This document shows positions 34,390 to 42,638 of a stretch of 64,000 nucleotides of DNA, piece by piece. Source of the DNA: Streptomyces sp. NBC_01445 (GTDB lineage Bacteria; Actinomycetota; Actinomycetes; Streptomycetales; Streptomycetaceae); contig NZ_CP109485.1 of NCBI RefSeq assembly GCF_035918235.1, positions 806,001 to 870,000 on the forward strand. The letters are read 5' to 3'. The position numbers and the translations under genes were made by a program. Positions within the stretch are counted from its first letter, which is position 1. Each line of letters opens with the position of its first letter. The notes beneath the pieces are model-generated. The model was not told the DNA's origin. It worked only from the letters and a program-made list of their open reading frames with translations, and made no database searches.

Positions 34390-35844
34390 TCAGGCCGTCG
34401 CGGCCCGCGCACGAACCGCCCGGGCCGCGACGGCGCTCAGCACGAGGACGGCCGGGACGCTCAGCACGAGCCAGGTCGCCGTCTCGGCCGAACCGCCGAT
34501 GAGCGTCGTGAAGTTGGCCAGGATCACCCAGATCGCGCCCCCGATTCCGAGCGCGCCCAGGGCCGGCGCGATCAGCGTGTTCCAGGGGCGGGTGTCGAGG
34601 CGTTCCCTGCGGAAGAAGACGATCACGGAGACCGACGTCAGGAAGTACAGCAGCATCATCGCGAGGACGGCCACCCCGCTGAACCAGGAGAAGAGGCTCA
34701 GCACGGGGTCCTTGCCGAGCAGCGCGAAGGGCACGACAAGGAGCAGCGCGAGCGCGGTCTGCACGGTGCCGGCGGCCCAGGGCGAGTGGCGCCGGTTGAG
34801 CGTACAGAGTCTGCGCGGGAGCACCCCTTCGCGGCCGAGCGAGAACAGGTAGCGGTTGGCGGAGTTGTGGAAGGCGAGGATGCCGGCGAAGAGCGAGGTG
34901 GCGAGCAGGACCGGCAGGACGTCGCCCGCCCAGCCGCCGAACAGGTCCGCGACGGGCGAGAGGACGAACACCACGCCGTCGCCGCCCGCCAGCGCCTTGC
35001 CCGCGGCCGCGGTGGCGTGCGAGGCCCCGTAGGCGGAGACGAGCATCCAGGAGGTGAAGGCGAAGAAGCCGGTGACGACGGCGACGGACAGGTAAGTGGC
35101 GCGCGGAACGGTCTTCTTGGGCTCACGCGCCTCCTCTCCGTAGATCGCGGTCGCCTCGAAGCCGAACATCGACGCCACCGCGAACATCAGCGCCACCCCC
35201 GGTGCCCCTTGCAGCGCGGCCTTCGGCGAGAAGCTCTCGGCGAGGCCGAGTCCTTCCGGGCCGCCGCCCTTGACCAGGGTGACCAGCGCGAAGACGAGCA
35301 GGATGCTGAACTCGGCGATAACGAAGACCGCGAGCACCTTGGCGCCCATCTCGATGCCGGCGGCGCCGAGCACCTGGACGATCACCATCGTGACCACGGC
35401 CCAGACCCACCAGGGCGCGTCGAGGCCCGTGTACTGCGCCACAAGCCCGCTCACGATGGACCCGTAGAGCCCGTACATGGCGGCCTGGATCGTGCAGTAG
35501 GCGAAGAGTGCGACACCGGCGCTGCCGGTGCCCGTGGTCCGGCCGAGGCCCCTGCCTATGTACGTGTAGAAGGCGCCGGCGTCCACGACATGGCGACCCA
35601 TGGCGACGAAGCCGACCGAGAAGAGGAAGATCACCGCACCGGCCACGGCGTATCCGGCCGGGGCACCCGCGCCGTTGCCGAGGCCGACGGAGATGGGGAG
35701 CGCGCCTGCGATGCCGGTCAGCGGCGCCTGCGCGGAGAGGACGAAGAAGAGGATGCCCACGACGCCGAGGGCGTTGGACTTGAGCTTGCCTGCTGTGGGC
35801 GGGTCCTGCACGGTCTGTTGCCTTGTGACCGTCTGACTGTCCAC
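34390..35844 (-). CDS. APC superfamily amino acid/amine permease
   Basis: The protein of about 484 residues has twelve predicted membrane helices. GVVGILFFVLSAQAPLTGI near the start and FGFEATAIYGEEAREPKKTVPRA (the APC signature in helix 6, given by its ends) place it with the AAP/PuuP-like importers. It should bring an amine or amino acid into the cell by proton symport. GTG at 35844 has AGG at good spacing; GTG at 35853 is an alternative. The regulon palindrome at 35881 and the neighbouring amine genes suggest it feeds the same pathway. Confidence 0.88.
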   Translation of the reverse strand: MDSQTVTRQQTVQDPPTAGKLKSNALGVVGILFFVLSAQAPLTGIAGALPISVGLGNGAGAPAGYAVAGAVIFLFSVGFVAMGRHVVDAGAFYTYIGRGLGRTTGTGSAGVALFAYCTIQAAMYGLYGSIVSGLVAQYTGLDAPWWVWAVVTMVIVQVLGAAGIEMGAKVLAVFVIAEFSILLVFALVTLVKGGGPEGLGLAESFSPKAALQGAPGVALMFAVASMFGFEATAIYGEEAREPKKTVPRATYLSVAVVTGFFAFTSWMLVSAYGASHATAAAGKALAGGDGVVFVLSPVADLFGGWAGDVLPVLLATSLFAGILAFHNSANRYLFSLGREGVLPRRLCTLNRRHSPWAAGTVQTALALLLVVPFALLGKDPVLSLFSWFSGVAVLAMMLLYFLTSVSVIVFFRRERLDTRPWNTLIAPALGALGIGGAIWVILANFTTLIGGSAETATWLVLSVPAVLVLSAVAARAVRARAATA

Positions 35845-35880
35845 GCGGATCACCTGCCGGGGATGAGGGAGGGGCGATTC

Positions 35881-35894
35881 GTTTCAGGCCAAAC
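35881..35894. promoter_or_regulatory. GTTTG-N4-CAAAC-type site upstream of permease
   Basis: GTTTC-AGGC-CAAAC keeps nine of ten arm positions; the flanks extend the symmetry (TCGTTT, AAACGA). A further half site GTTTGG lies at 35935-35940. Confidence 0.6.
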
Positions 35895-35994
35895 GAGTTG
35901 CCCCATAGTCGGATGGGACTCGGCGTTTGGCAAGGCCCTGCGGGATGGTTCCGGCTGGGCTCCGTCTGTCCCCCGAACCCGTGGGTGGCGAAGG

Positions 35995-36630
35995 TCAGAC
36001 GTCTTCTTCGGAGTCGGCCCCGAGCCCGCGCAGCAGGGACCTCAACTCCTCCAGCGCGGCCTCGGTCATCTCCGGCTCGCCCAGCACGAGTTGGTGCAGG
36101 ACGAGACCGTCCAGCGCGGCGAAGACGAGCCGCATGAGGGCCGGGCTCGCATCCTCGGGAAGCATGCGGTTCAACTCGCGCTGGGCCGCGTCGAAGTACT
36201 CGTCGTACAGGGTGCGCAGCGGCGGCAGCAGCTCCGGCCTGCGCCGGGACTCCAGCATCAGCTCGTACTGGAACGCCTGCAGGTCCGGGTTGGCCGCGAC
36301 CATCTCCGACAGCCCGGCCGAGAAGTCCGCGGTCCTGCCGGTGCCGGACTCCATGGCGCTGGTGTGCAGGCTGGTGTGCACCGTGTGGGCCAGCGCCGCC
36401 TCGATGAGGGCATCGCGGGAACCGAAGTGGTGCACGACCAGACCGTGGGTGACACCGGCCTCCTCCGCGACGGCGCGGTAGGTCAGTTTGCGCAGGCCAC
36501 CGCGGGCCACCACCCGCACGGCCGCGCTCAGGAGCGCGTCACGGCCCGCTCCGTAGTCCAGCCGCTTGCGCGCCCCGCCACGAGGGCTTCGGCTCTTCTT
36601 CTCGTCTGGCGCTTCGGCGGAATCGGTCAC
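35995..36630 (-). CDS. TetR family transcriptional regulator
   Basis: The 211-residue regulator has an N-terminal HTH at about residues 28-75 (TYRAVAEEAGVTHGLVVHHFGSRDALIEAAL by its ends) and a helical C-terminal ligand domain. A charged leader (EKKSRSPRGGARKRLDYG) precedes the HTH. GTG at 36630 has GTAGGG upstream. It lies directly upstream of the permease on the same strand. It is a second candidate regulator for the amine/aromatic island, although no palindrome copy lies in its own upstream region. Confidence 0.85.
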   Translation of the reverse strand: MTDSAEAPDEKKSRSPRGGARKRLDYGAGRDALLSAAVRVVARGGLRKLTYRAVAEEAGVTHGLVVHHFGSRDALIEAALAHTVHTSLHTSAMESGTGRTADFSAGLSEMVAANPDLQAFQYELMLESRRRPELLPPLRTLYDEYFDAAQRELNRMLPEDASPALMRLVFAALDGLVLHQLVLGEPEMTEAALEELRSLLRGLGADSEEDV

Positions 36631-36744
36631 GTCAGGGACCCTACCTAGCTCGCGGTGGCTGCCCGTCGTTTGCGCAGCACCGCGCTCGGGGCGCCGCGCC
36701 GGGCGGCTTCGGAGTCGGCCCGGCACGACGCGGTTCGTGGTCCG

Positions 36745-37593
36745 TCAGCCCCGGCGGGGCGGGCGGATGCCGCGGAACTCCCAGTCGCCGCCCAGCGCGG
36801 TGGACAGTACTTCCTCGGACTCGGTGGGCTGGGCACCCACGTCGGAGCGGATCGCGGTGGGTCCGGTGACGATGTGGTTGGTCAGCCGCCCCAGACCCTC
36901 CACCTCCACCTCGACGATGTCACCGGGCTGCACGGGGCGGGAGTTGGCCGGTGTGCCCGACAAGAGCACGTCGCCGGGGTACAGCGTGATGGTGCGGGCG
37001 ATGTCGGCCACGAGGTAGTGCATGTCCCACTCCATCTCCGCCGTGGAACCGTCCTGCACCACCTCTCCGTTGACGTAGGTGCGCAGGTACTTGTCGTGGA
37101 AGTCCCAGTCGGTGACCAGGCCCGGGCCGAGCGGGCACAGGGTGTCGGAGCCCTTCACCCGCAGCATGGAACCGGCGTCGGTGTCACGGAAGTCGTGCAG
37201 GCCGTAGTCGTTGGCGATCGTGTAGCCCGCGATGTACTCCCCCGCGTCGGCCGGCGAGATGTTGCGCGCCGTCCTGCCGATCACGATGGCGACCTCGCCC
37301 TCGTAGTTGAGCCACTTGCAGCCCTCGGGGCGCACGATCGCACCCTTGTGGGAGTTGAGGGCCGAGGTGGGCTTGTGGAAGTACGTCGGGGTGGGCGTGA
37401 GCTCGATCTGGAACTCGTCGACGCGGCTGCGGTGGTTGAGATGGACGGCGACGACCTTCGAGGGGACGACCGGGGGAAGGTGCTGGGCGTCCTCCACCTT
37501 GACGCGGCGGCCGTCACCGGCGACCAGTTCGTCGTCCTCGCGAAGGACCTGGACGGCCGCGCCGTCCAGGAGGATGCGGCGGTACTCGGGCAT
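36745..37593 (-). CDS. fumarylacetoacetate hydrolase family protein (HpaG-like)
   Basis: The 282-residue protein has the FAH-fold metal site EGEVAIVIG (Glu-x-Glu) and the Asp in IANDYGLHDFR. HLNHRSRVDEF and FHKPTSALNSHKG are typical of the hydratase/decarboxylase branch that works after meta-cleavage, such as 2-hydroxyhepta-2,4-diene-1,7-dioate isomerase or oxalocrotonate decarboxylase relatives. It is last in the six-gene minus-strand operon, after the extradiol dioxygenase, which fits that step. Confidence 0.88.
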   Translation of the reverse strand: MPEYRRILLDGAAVQVLREDDELVAGDGRRVKVEDAQHLPPVVPSKVVAVHLNHRSRVDEFQIELTPTPTYFHKPTSALNSHKGAIVRPEGCKWLNYEGEVAIVIGRTARNISPADAGEYIAGYTIANDYGLHDFRDTDAGSMLRVKGSDTLCPLGPGLVTDWDFHDKYLRTYVNGEVVQDGSTAEMEWDMHYLVADIARTITLYPGDVLLSGTPANSRPVQPGDIVEVEVEGLGRLTNHIVTGPTAIRSDVGAQPTESEEVLSTALGGDWEFRGIRPPRRG

Positions 37594-37603
37594 GAGGGGG
37601 CTC

Positions 37604-38548
37604 CTAGGCGCGGCTGTGGGGGTTGTGCGGGGCGGGGTGTGCGGGCAGGCCGTTGCCGGTCCAGCCGCCGGCGGGGCGGTCGAACCACAGGTGGACCTGG
37701 CCGGTGCCGATCGAGTTCTCGTACTCGCCGTACTGGCGCGCCCTGGCGACGCAGGCGCGTTCGCCGAGGGCGCCCGCCATCATCAGGTAGTGGAAGAACT
37801 TGGCCTCGGGCTTGAACTTCCAGAACTCGTCCATCGTGTCGAGGACCTTGTCGTGGCGGCCTTCCTTGAACCAGGCGATGCGTTCGTGGTCGGCCTCGCG
37901 CGCCTCGGCGGTGAAGATGTGTGCGGGGTCGCTCGATTCGTGGTCGCGCAGTTGCCGCAGCGGCCAGAAGGTGTGCGAGAGGGCACCCGAGGCGATGAGC
38001 AGGACGCGGCGGCCCGGGGTGGCGGCGATTCCGTCGGCGAGCGCTCGTCCTAGGCGCAGGTGGTCCTCCATGTCACCGGTCTGGCAGACGCCGATGGTGA
38101 CCCACTTCTTGTCGGGCAGGCCCTCGCCGAGGAACTTCCACAGGTTGGTTGTGGCGTAGTAGATCGGCAGGTACGGGTCGTCGATCGCGGTGATCCAGGT
38201 GCCGTGCTTGTCGGCGGACCCGGCTATGTTCTCGGCGAGTTCGGGGTCACCCGGGAAGTCGTAGGGCATCCGGCACATGCCGCGCGGCAGCTCTTCGGAG
38301 GTGAAGAGGCCGGCCCGGCGCTGCTGGGCGGTGACGACGAATTCGACGGTGGTGGCCCAGTGCGAGTCCAGGACGACGACAGTGTCGTACTCCTGGGAGG
38401 CATCCCGCTCGAAGACCTCGCGCCGCAGTTCCTTCAGGCCGGTGACGAGGGTGATCTCCTTGCCCTCGTTCAGTTCCAGGCGCGTCTCCTGCGGAAGCAC
38501 GACGGTGGGCACGTGAGCGAGCAGCCCCGCCCCGACGATCTCACCCAT
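37604..38548 (-). CDS. class III (LigB-type) extradiol ring-cleavage dioxygenase
   Basis: The 314-residue protein shows the LigB ligands: His12 in GLLAHVPT, a His in VVLDSHWATTVEF and the catalytic His in IASGALSHTFWP. The family opens catechols next to the diol with Fe(II), for example homoprotocatechuate or 2,3-dihydroxyphenylpropionate. Its start overlaps the stop of the aldehyde dehydrogenase by 8 bp, so expression is coupled. It is the ring-cleaving enzyme of the operon; which catechol it takes cannot be told from sequence. Confidence 0.9.
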   Translation of the reverse strand: MGEIVGAGLLAHVPTVVLPQETRLELNEGKEITLVTGLKELRREVFERDASQEYDTVVVLDSHWATTVEFVVTAQQRRAGLFTSEELPRGMCRMPYDFPGDPELAENIAGSADKHGTWITAIDDPYLPIYYATTNLWKFLGEGLPDKKWVTIGVCQTGDMEDHLRLGRALADGIAATPGRRVLLIASGALSHTFWPLRQLRDHESSDPAHIFTAEAREADHERIAWFKEGRHDKVLDTMDEFWKFKPEAKFFHYLMMAGALGERACVARARQYGEYENSIGTGQVHLWFDRPAGGWTGNGLPAHPAPHNPHSRA

Positions 38549-40004
38549 GGTCCCGCCAGCCCTTCGGCGCCGTCACGGTGTTCTTGAGGTCGCAGTAGAA
38601 GTCGAAGCTCCAGGTGCCTCCCTCGCGGCCCACCCCGGAGTGCCGGGAGCCACCGAAGGGCGCCTGGAGGTCGCGTACGAAGAAGCAGTTGACCCAGACC
38701 GTGCCGGCCACGAGCCGGTCGGTGACGCGCTCGGCGCGCCCGCGGTCGCCGGTGGCGACGGTCGCGGCGAGCCCGAAGCGGGTGCCGTTGGCCAGGCGGA
38801 CCGCCTCGTCCTCGTCGGCGAAGGTCTGCAGGGTCAGGACGGGGCCGAAGACCTCCTCCTGCACGATCTCGGAGTCCTGGGCGACATCGGTGAGCAGGGT
38901 CGGGGCGTAGTACTGGCCTTCGCCCCGTCGGCCGCCGATGACGGCGCGGGCCCCGGCTGCGAGGGCCCGCTGCACGAAGCCGTCGATCTTCTCCAGCTGG
39001 CGGGGGTGGATGTTGGGGCCGATGTCGGTGGTCTCGTCGCGCGGGTCTCCCTGCCGCAGGGCCGAGGCCTTCTCGGTGAAGCGTCGGGTGAACTCCTCCG
39101 CGATCGTCTCCTCGACGAGGATGCGGGTCGCGGCCAGGCACACCTGTCCGGCGTTGTCGTACTGCTCCACGGCCAGGTCGACGGCGAGGTCGAGGTCGAC
39201 GTCCGCGAAGACCAACAGCGGTGACTTCCCGCCGAGTTCGAAGCTGGCGGGCACCAGGTTGGCCGCGGCTGCCGCGGCGATGGTCTTCGCGGTGGGCACC
39301 GATCCGGTGAAGCTGATGCGGCGGACGTCGGGGTGGGAGACGAGGGCGCTGCCGGCCTCGGCGCCGTAGCCCTGCACGACGTTCAGGACGCCGGCGGGCA
39401 GTCCGGCCTCGGCGGCGATGTCGGCGAACAGGGAGGCGGTGAGGGGCGACCACTCGGCGGGCTTGAGGATCACGGTGTTGCCCGCGGCGAGCGCCGGGGC
39501 GATCTTCCAGGTGGCGAGCATCAGCGGTGCGTTCCACGGGGTGATCAGCACACAGGGGCCCGCCGGGTCCCAGCTGACGTGGTTGGTGTGGCCGCGGGTG
39601 TCGAAGTCGTCGTGGCCGAGGCTCACGAGCCAGTCGGCGAAGAAGCGGAAGTTGTGTGCCACGCGCGGCATGACTCCGCGCCGGTGCGAGCGCAGCAGGG
39701 CGCCGTTGTCGTGGGTCTCGACGATCGAGAGGTCCTCGATGCGCTTCTCTACGGCGTCGGCGACGGCGTGCAGGATCCGGGCCCGTTCGGCGCGCGGGGT
39801 GGCCGCCCAGCCGGGGAAAGCGGCGCGGGCCGCGGCGACGGCGGCCGACGCTTCTGCCGCCGTGCCGCGGGCGATCTCGCCGAGGACGCTCCCGTCGATC
39901 GGCGAGACGTCCACGAAGGTGTCGGCGGAGGCGACGCGTTCGCCGCCGATCCAGTGCCGGGTGTCGACGGTGACACCGGCCACGGTGAGGGTGTGTTCGC
40001 TCAT
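38541..40004 (-). CDS. aldehyde dehydrogenase (HpaE-like semialdehyde dehydrogenase)
   Basis: The 487-residue protein has ITPWNAP at about 154-160, Glu256 in FELGGKSP and the nucleophile Cys289 in NAGQVCLAATR. It resembles 5-carboxymethyl-2-hydroxymuconate semialdehyde dehydrogenases, which act on the product of extradiol cleavage. ATG at 40004 has GGAG seven bases upstream; an ATG six bases earlier is too close. Overlap with the dioxygenase gene supports the assignment to the same pathway. Confidence 0.9.
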   Translation of the reverse strand: MSEHTLTVAGVTVDTRHWIGGERVASADTFVDVSPIDGSVLGEIARGTAAEASAAVAAARAAFPGWAATPRAERARILHAVADAVEKRIEDLSIVETHDNGALLRSHRRGVMPRVAHNFRFFADWLVSLGHDDFDTRGHTNHVSWDPAGPCVLITPWNAPLMLATWKIAPALAAGNTVILKPAEWSPLTASLFADIAAEAGLPAGVLNVVQGYGAEAGSALVSHPDVRRISFTGSVPTAKTIAAAAAANLVPASFELGGKSPLLVFADVDLDLAVDLAVEQYDNAGQVCLAATRILVEETIAEEFTRRFTEKASALRQGDPRDETTDIGPNIHPRQLEKIDGFVQRALAAGARAVIGGRRGEGQYYAPTLLTDVAQDSEIVQEEVFGPVLTLQTFADEDEAVRLANGTRFGLAATVATGDRGRAERVTDRLVAGTVWVNCFFVRDLQAPFGGSRHSGVGREGGTWSFDFYCDLKNTVTAPKGWRDHG

Positions 40005-40038
40005 GTTCATTCTCCAAGTGGCAGGTAGTGGGCGGGAG

Positions 40039-40845
40039 TCACTCGGCTCCGGAGGTGCCGGACTCGAGCAGCGTGCCGCCGTCCCACACGACGCCGACCT
40101 GCCGGTAGTAGGCGGCGATCGGCTCCCTGATGTCCAGTCGGGCCAGCTCCTCGGTGGGCGCTTCGAACAGCTCCAGCTCCGCGTCACCGACCCACGCCTG
40201 ACCGGCCTCGAAGGAGGCGGCGCCGGTCTCTATCAGCTCGTCGAGAGCCAGTGCCTTGCCCTTCTCGATGGAGGGCAGCCAGCGGTGGTGGGCCATCGGG
40301 TGGCTGTTGACGAAGCCGTTGGTCTCGGACGGTTCACGCAGGGTGACCACGGCCTGGGCCAGGCGGCGGTCGGCCGCGGCGAGGGTCGCGCCGAAGCGGG
40401 CGCCGGCCTCGATCCGCGGGGCGGGACCGTAGGGGTGCGGGCGGGTCTGGTGGATGGAGCCGAGCTTCTTCGGGTAGCCCTGGTGCAGGCCGCGCGCGAC
40501 GGCGAAGTCCTTGTCGACCCAGATGTACACGCAGCGCGAGTAGGTGCGCCCCTCGTACTGGCAGCGCACGACCGCGAAGGCCTCCTTGTACTGGGCGAGC
40601 ACGGGGTCGAGCAGCTGGCTCCCGTCCGCGGCGCAGGACTGCCAGTCGGCCCAGATCAGCGCGACGGCACCGGGGTCCTCGTCGGCCAACTCCAGTGGTT
40701 CGGGCAGGAGTTCACGCACCCGGGCGGGGTCGGTGCGGTACTCGACGGTGAGCAGGTCGCCGGAGTAGTGCCACGGCGGGGAGGGGATCAGCGAGGCGTC
40801 GCCGGTCGCCGTCTTGGGGTGGAAGTAACCACGGACGCTGGCCAT
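40039..40845 (-). CDS. acetoacetate decarboxylase family protein
   Basis: The 268-residue protein matches the ADC-like fold: WHYSGDLLTVEYRTDPARVRELLPEPLE (by its ends) at the N-terminus, YEGRTYSRCVYIWVDKDFAVARG and a GYPKKLGSIHQ segment where the Schiff-base Lys region of true decarboxylases lies. Several ADC-like proteins act as dehydratases, aldolases or isomerases on 2-oxo acids rather than on acetoacetate. In this operon a step on a ring-cleavage product is likely. Confidence 0.82.
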   Translation of the reverse strand: MASVRGYFHPKTATGDASLIPSPPWHYSGDLLTVEYRTDPARVRELLPEPLELADEDPGAVALIWADWQSCAADGSQLLDPVLAQYKEAFAVVRCQYEGRTYSRCVYIWVDKDFAVARGLHQGYPKKLGSIHQTRPHPYGPAPRIEAGARFGATLAAADRRLAQAVVTLREPSETNGFVNSHPMAHHRWLPSIEKGKALALDELIETGAASFEAGQAWVGDAELELFEAPTEELARLDIREPIAAYYRQVGVVWDGGTLLESGTSGAE

Positions 40846-40858
40846 GACTGGGGGTTCC

Positions 40859-42103
40859 TTACGAGGTGAGGGCGGGCTGCGCGAGGAGCTGGGCGCGGTA
40901 GCGGGCGGCGCCGGTGGTGGCGGCGGGGCCGCCGAGCGCGACCACCCCGACGAGCCGGTCGTCGGCGTGATAGCCGACGAGAACGTCGCCTTCCGGATCG
41001 CCGTCCAGGACACGCACGTCGGCGATGCCCAGGGCGGGTGCGCCGAAGGACTGCAGCCGGAACTCGTGCTGGTCGCTCCAGAAGGTGGGCAACGGGGCGA
41101 ACGGCGGGGGTTGCGCCACACTGCCGACGAGATGGGCCACGAGGCTCTTCGCGGCATGCTTGGCGGTGTCGGTGGGGATCGACCAGTGCTCGACGCGGCG
41201 GGGTACGCCGTCGTAGCGGGCATTGGGGAAGCGGGCGATGTCGCCGACGGCGACGACGTTCGTGTGGCCGCCGACGCGCAGCTGCTCGTCGGTCAGGACC
41301 CCGTCGGACAGATCCAGGCCGTTGCCGTCCAGCCATTCGGTGTTGGCGACCGAGCCGACGGACTCCACGACCACATCGGCCGGAAGCACCGTCCCGTCGG
41401 TCAGGACGACACCGGTCACCCGGTCCTCGCCCGCGAAGCCCGCGACACCCGCGCCGAGGGCGAAGCGTACGCCGCGCTCCTCGTGGCGCCGGTGCAGCGA
41501 GCGGGCCAGGAGTTCGCCGAGCGGGCGCAGCATCGGCAACGGCTCGGGGTCGACCACCGTCACCTCGCCGACGCCGAGGCCCTTGGCGGTGGCGGCGACC
41601 TCGCAGCCGATGAAGCCCGCGCCGATGACGACCACGCGGACGCCCGGCCGGGTCAGTTCGTCACGCAGACCCTGGGCGTCGGCGAGAGTGCGCACGGTGT
41701 GCCGGCCGCTGCCCGGGCCCGAGGGGCCGTCGCAGCGCAGCCTGCGCGGCCGCATGCCGGTGGCGACGACCAGGCCGTCGAAGGCGAGTTCCGTACCGTC
41801 GTCGAGTCCGACGACGCGCTCGTCGAGGCGGGCGGAAGTGACGGTCGTGCCCAGCCGCCACTCGACGTCCGCCGCACTTGCTCGGGGCGTGAACGCGAGG
41901 GACTCGAACGGCACCTTCCCGGCGAGCACGTCCTTGCTCAGCGGTGGCCGGTTGTACGGCATATGGGGCTCGTCGCCGATGACCGTGATCGCGCCCGTCC
42001 AGCCGGCGGCGCACAGCTGTTCGGCGGCGCGCAGGCCGCCCATCGAGGCACCGGCTATGACGACGCGCCCCGGACTCCGGGGTACGTGAGCCGTCTCGGC
42101 CAT
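40859..42103 (-). CDS. FAD-dependent ferredoxin reductase
   Basis: The 414-residue protein has two dinucleotide folds: FAD at VVIAGASMGGLRAAEQL (about 14-30, with GASMGG in place of GxGxxG) and NAD at VVVIGAGFIGCEVA (about 158-171). PYNRPPLSKDVL and the second FAD site VVAVGDIARFPN are typical of putidaredoxin-reductase-like proteins. It should move electrons from NAD(P)H to the adjacent ferredoxin, which feeds the P450 at 44045. It starts two bases before the ferredoxin stop region ends. Confidence 0.9.
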   Translation of the reverse strand: MAETAHVPRSPGRVVIAGASMGGLRAAEQLCAAGWTGAITVIGDEPHMPYNRPPLSKDVLAGKVPFESLAFTPRASAADVEWRLGTTVTSARLDERVVGLDDGTELAFDGLVVATGMRPRRLRCDGPSGPGSGRHTVRTLADAQGLRDELTRPGVRVVVIGAGFIGCEVAATAKGLGVGEVTVVDPEPLPMLRPLGELLARSLHRRHEERGVRFALGAGVAGFAGEDRVTGVVLTDGTVLPADVVVESVGSVANTEWLDGNGLDLSDGVLTDEQLRVGGHTNVVAVGDIARFPNARYDGVPRRVEHWSIPTDTAKHAAKSLVAHLVGSVAQPPPFAPLPTFWSDQHEFRLQSFGAPALGIADVRVLDGDPEGDVLVGYHADDRLVGVVALGGPAATTGAARYRAQLLAQPALTS

Positions 42104-42104
42104 C

Positions 42105-42293
42105 TCAGGCCTCGATCCGGATGGCCTGCAGCGGACAGACGTCGGCGGCTTCCTCGACCTCGTCGCGCAGCGCGTCGTCCGGGTCGCTGACGTAGGCGAG
42201 GCGCCCGGTGTCGTCCAGCTGGAAGACGTCGGGGGCCGAGAAGACGCACTGTCCGTGGTCCTGGCACTTGTTCATGTCGACGACGACCTTCAT
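42105..42293 (-). CDS. [3Fe-4S]-type ferredoxin
   Basis: The 62-residue ferredoxin begins MKVVVDMNKCQDHGQCVF and has only three cluster cysteines in the main motif (Cys10, Cys16 and the Cys of ADVCPLQAI), as in actinobacterial ferredoxins that serve P450s. Length and C-terminal hydrophobic pair fit. It is the first gene of the six-gene minus-strand operon, 110 bp from the palindrome at 42403. Confidence 0.92.
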   Translation of the reverse strand: MKVVVDMNKCQDHGQCVFSAPDVFQLDDTGRLAYVSDPDDALRDEVEEAADVCPLQAIRIEA

Positions 42294-42402
42294 GGCCGGT
42301 CCTCCTGGAGGTGAGGGCGTCGGGGCGCACTGAGGGAAGTGGGGCCCGGCTCCGTGGCCGGGCCCCTGCCAAAGGGGTACGGATGGCCGCACTCCCCAAC
42401 TC

Positions 42403-42416
42403 GTTTGGCTTCAAAC
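42403..42416. promoter_or_regulatory. GTTTG-N4-CAAAC operator, copy near ferredoxin operon
   Basis: GTTTG-GCTT-CAAAC, perfect 5-bp arms. With flanks it reads CGTTTGGCttCAAACAAC, identical outside two central bases to the copy at 42510. Confidence 0.7.
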
Positions 42417-42509
42417 AACATAGAAAGCGAACGGACCCTGGTCAAGAGCTATCCAGATGGATAAATTCTTTCCCTGCACCCCTTGCGGAGAGGGGCGACC
42501 GTCCATACC

Positions 42510-42523
42510 GTTTGGCACCAAAC
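42510..42523. promoter_or_regulatory. GTTTG-N4-CAAAC operator, copy near ligase/P450 operon
   Basis: GTTTGG-CA-CCAAAC, perfect 6-bp arms, the best copy in the window. Confidence 0.7.
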
Positions 42524-42638
42524 AACGGGTGGGCGCCGGTCTGGCGTCCGCACCCCGACGCCGGGCCCTCGCCGGGCGGGCCACCCCGCCCGGCTGCCGG
42601 CCACCACGCCCCCGTTCACATCCGCCGAGGAGACATCG

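Larger units (their letters stand above)
42294..42638. promoter_or_regulatory. divergent control region with two operator palindromes
   Basis: This 345-bp region separates the ferredoxin operon and the ligase/P450 operon. It holds the two best copies of the regulon palindrome, placed almost symmetrically: one 110 bp from the left start codon and one 116 bp from the right. It has no gene. Confidence 0.6.

Noticed and set aside
35935..35940. Sixth copy of the GTTTG palindrome near the permease
   Set aside because: Only the left half, GTTTGG, is present; the right half is GGCCC, so I count it as a half site at most.
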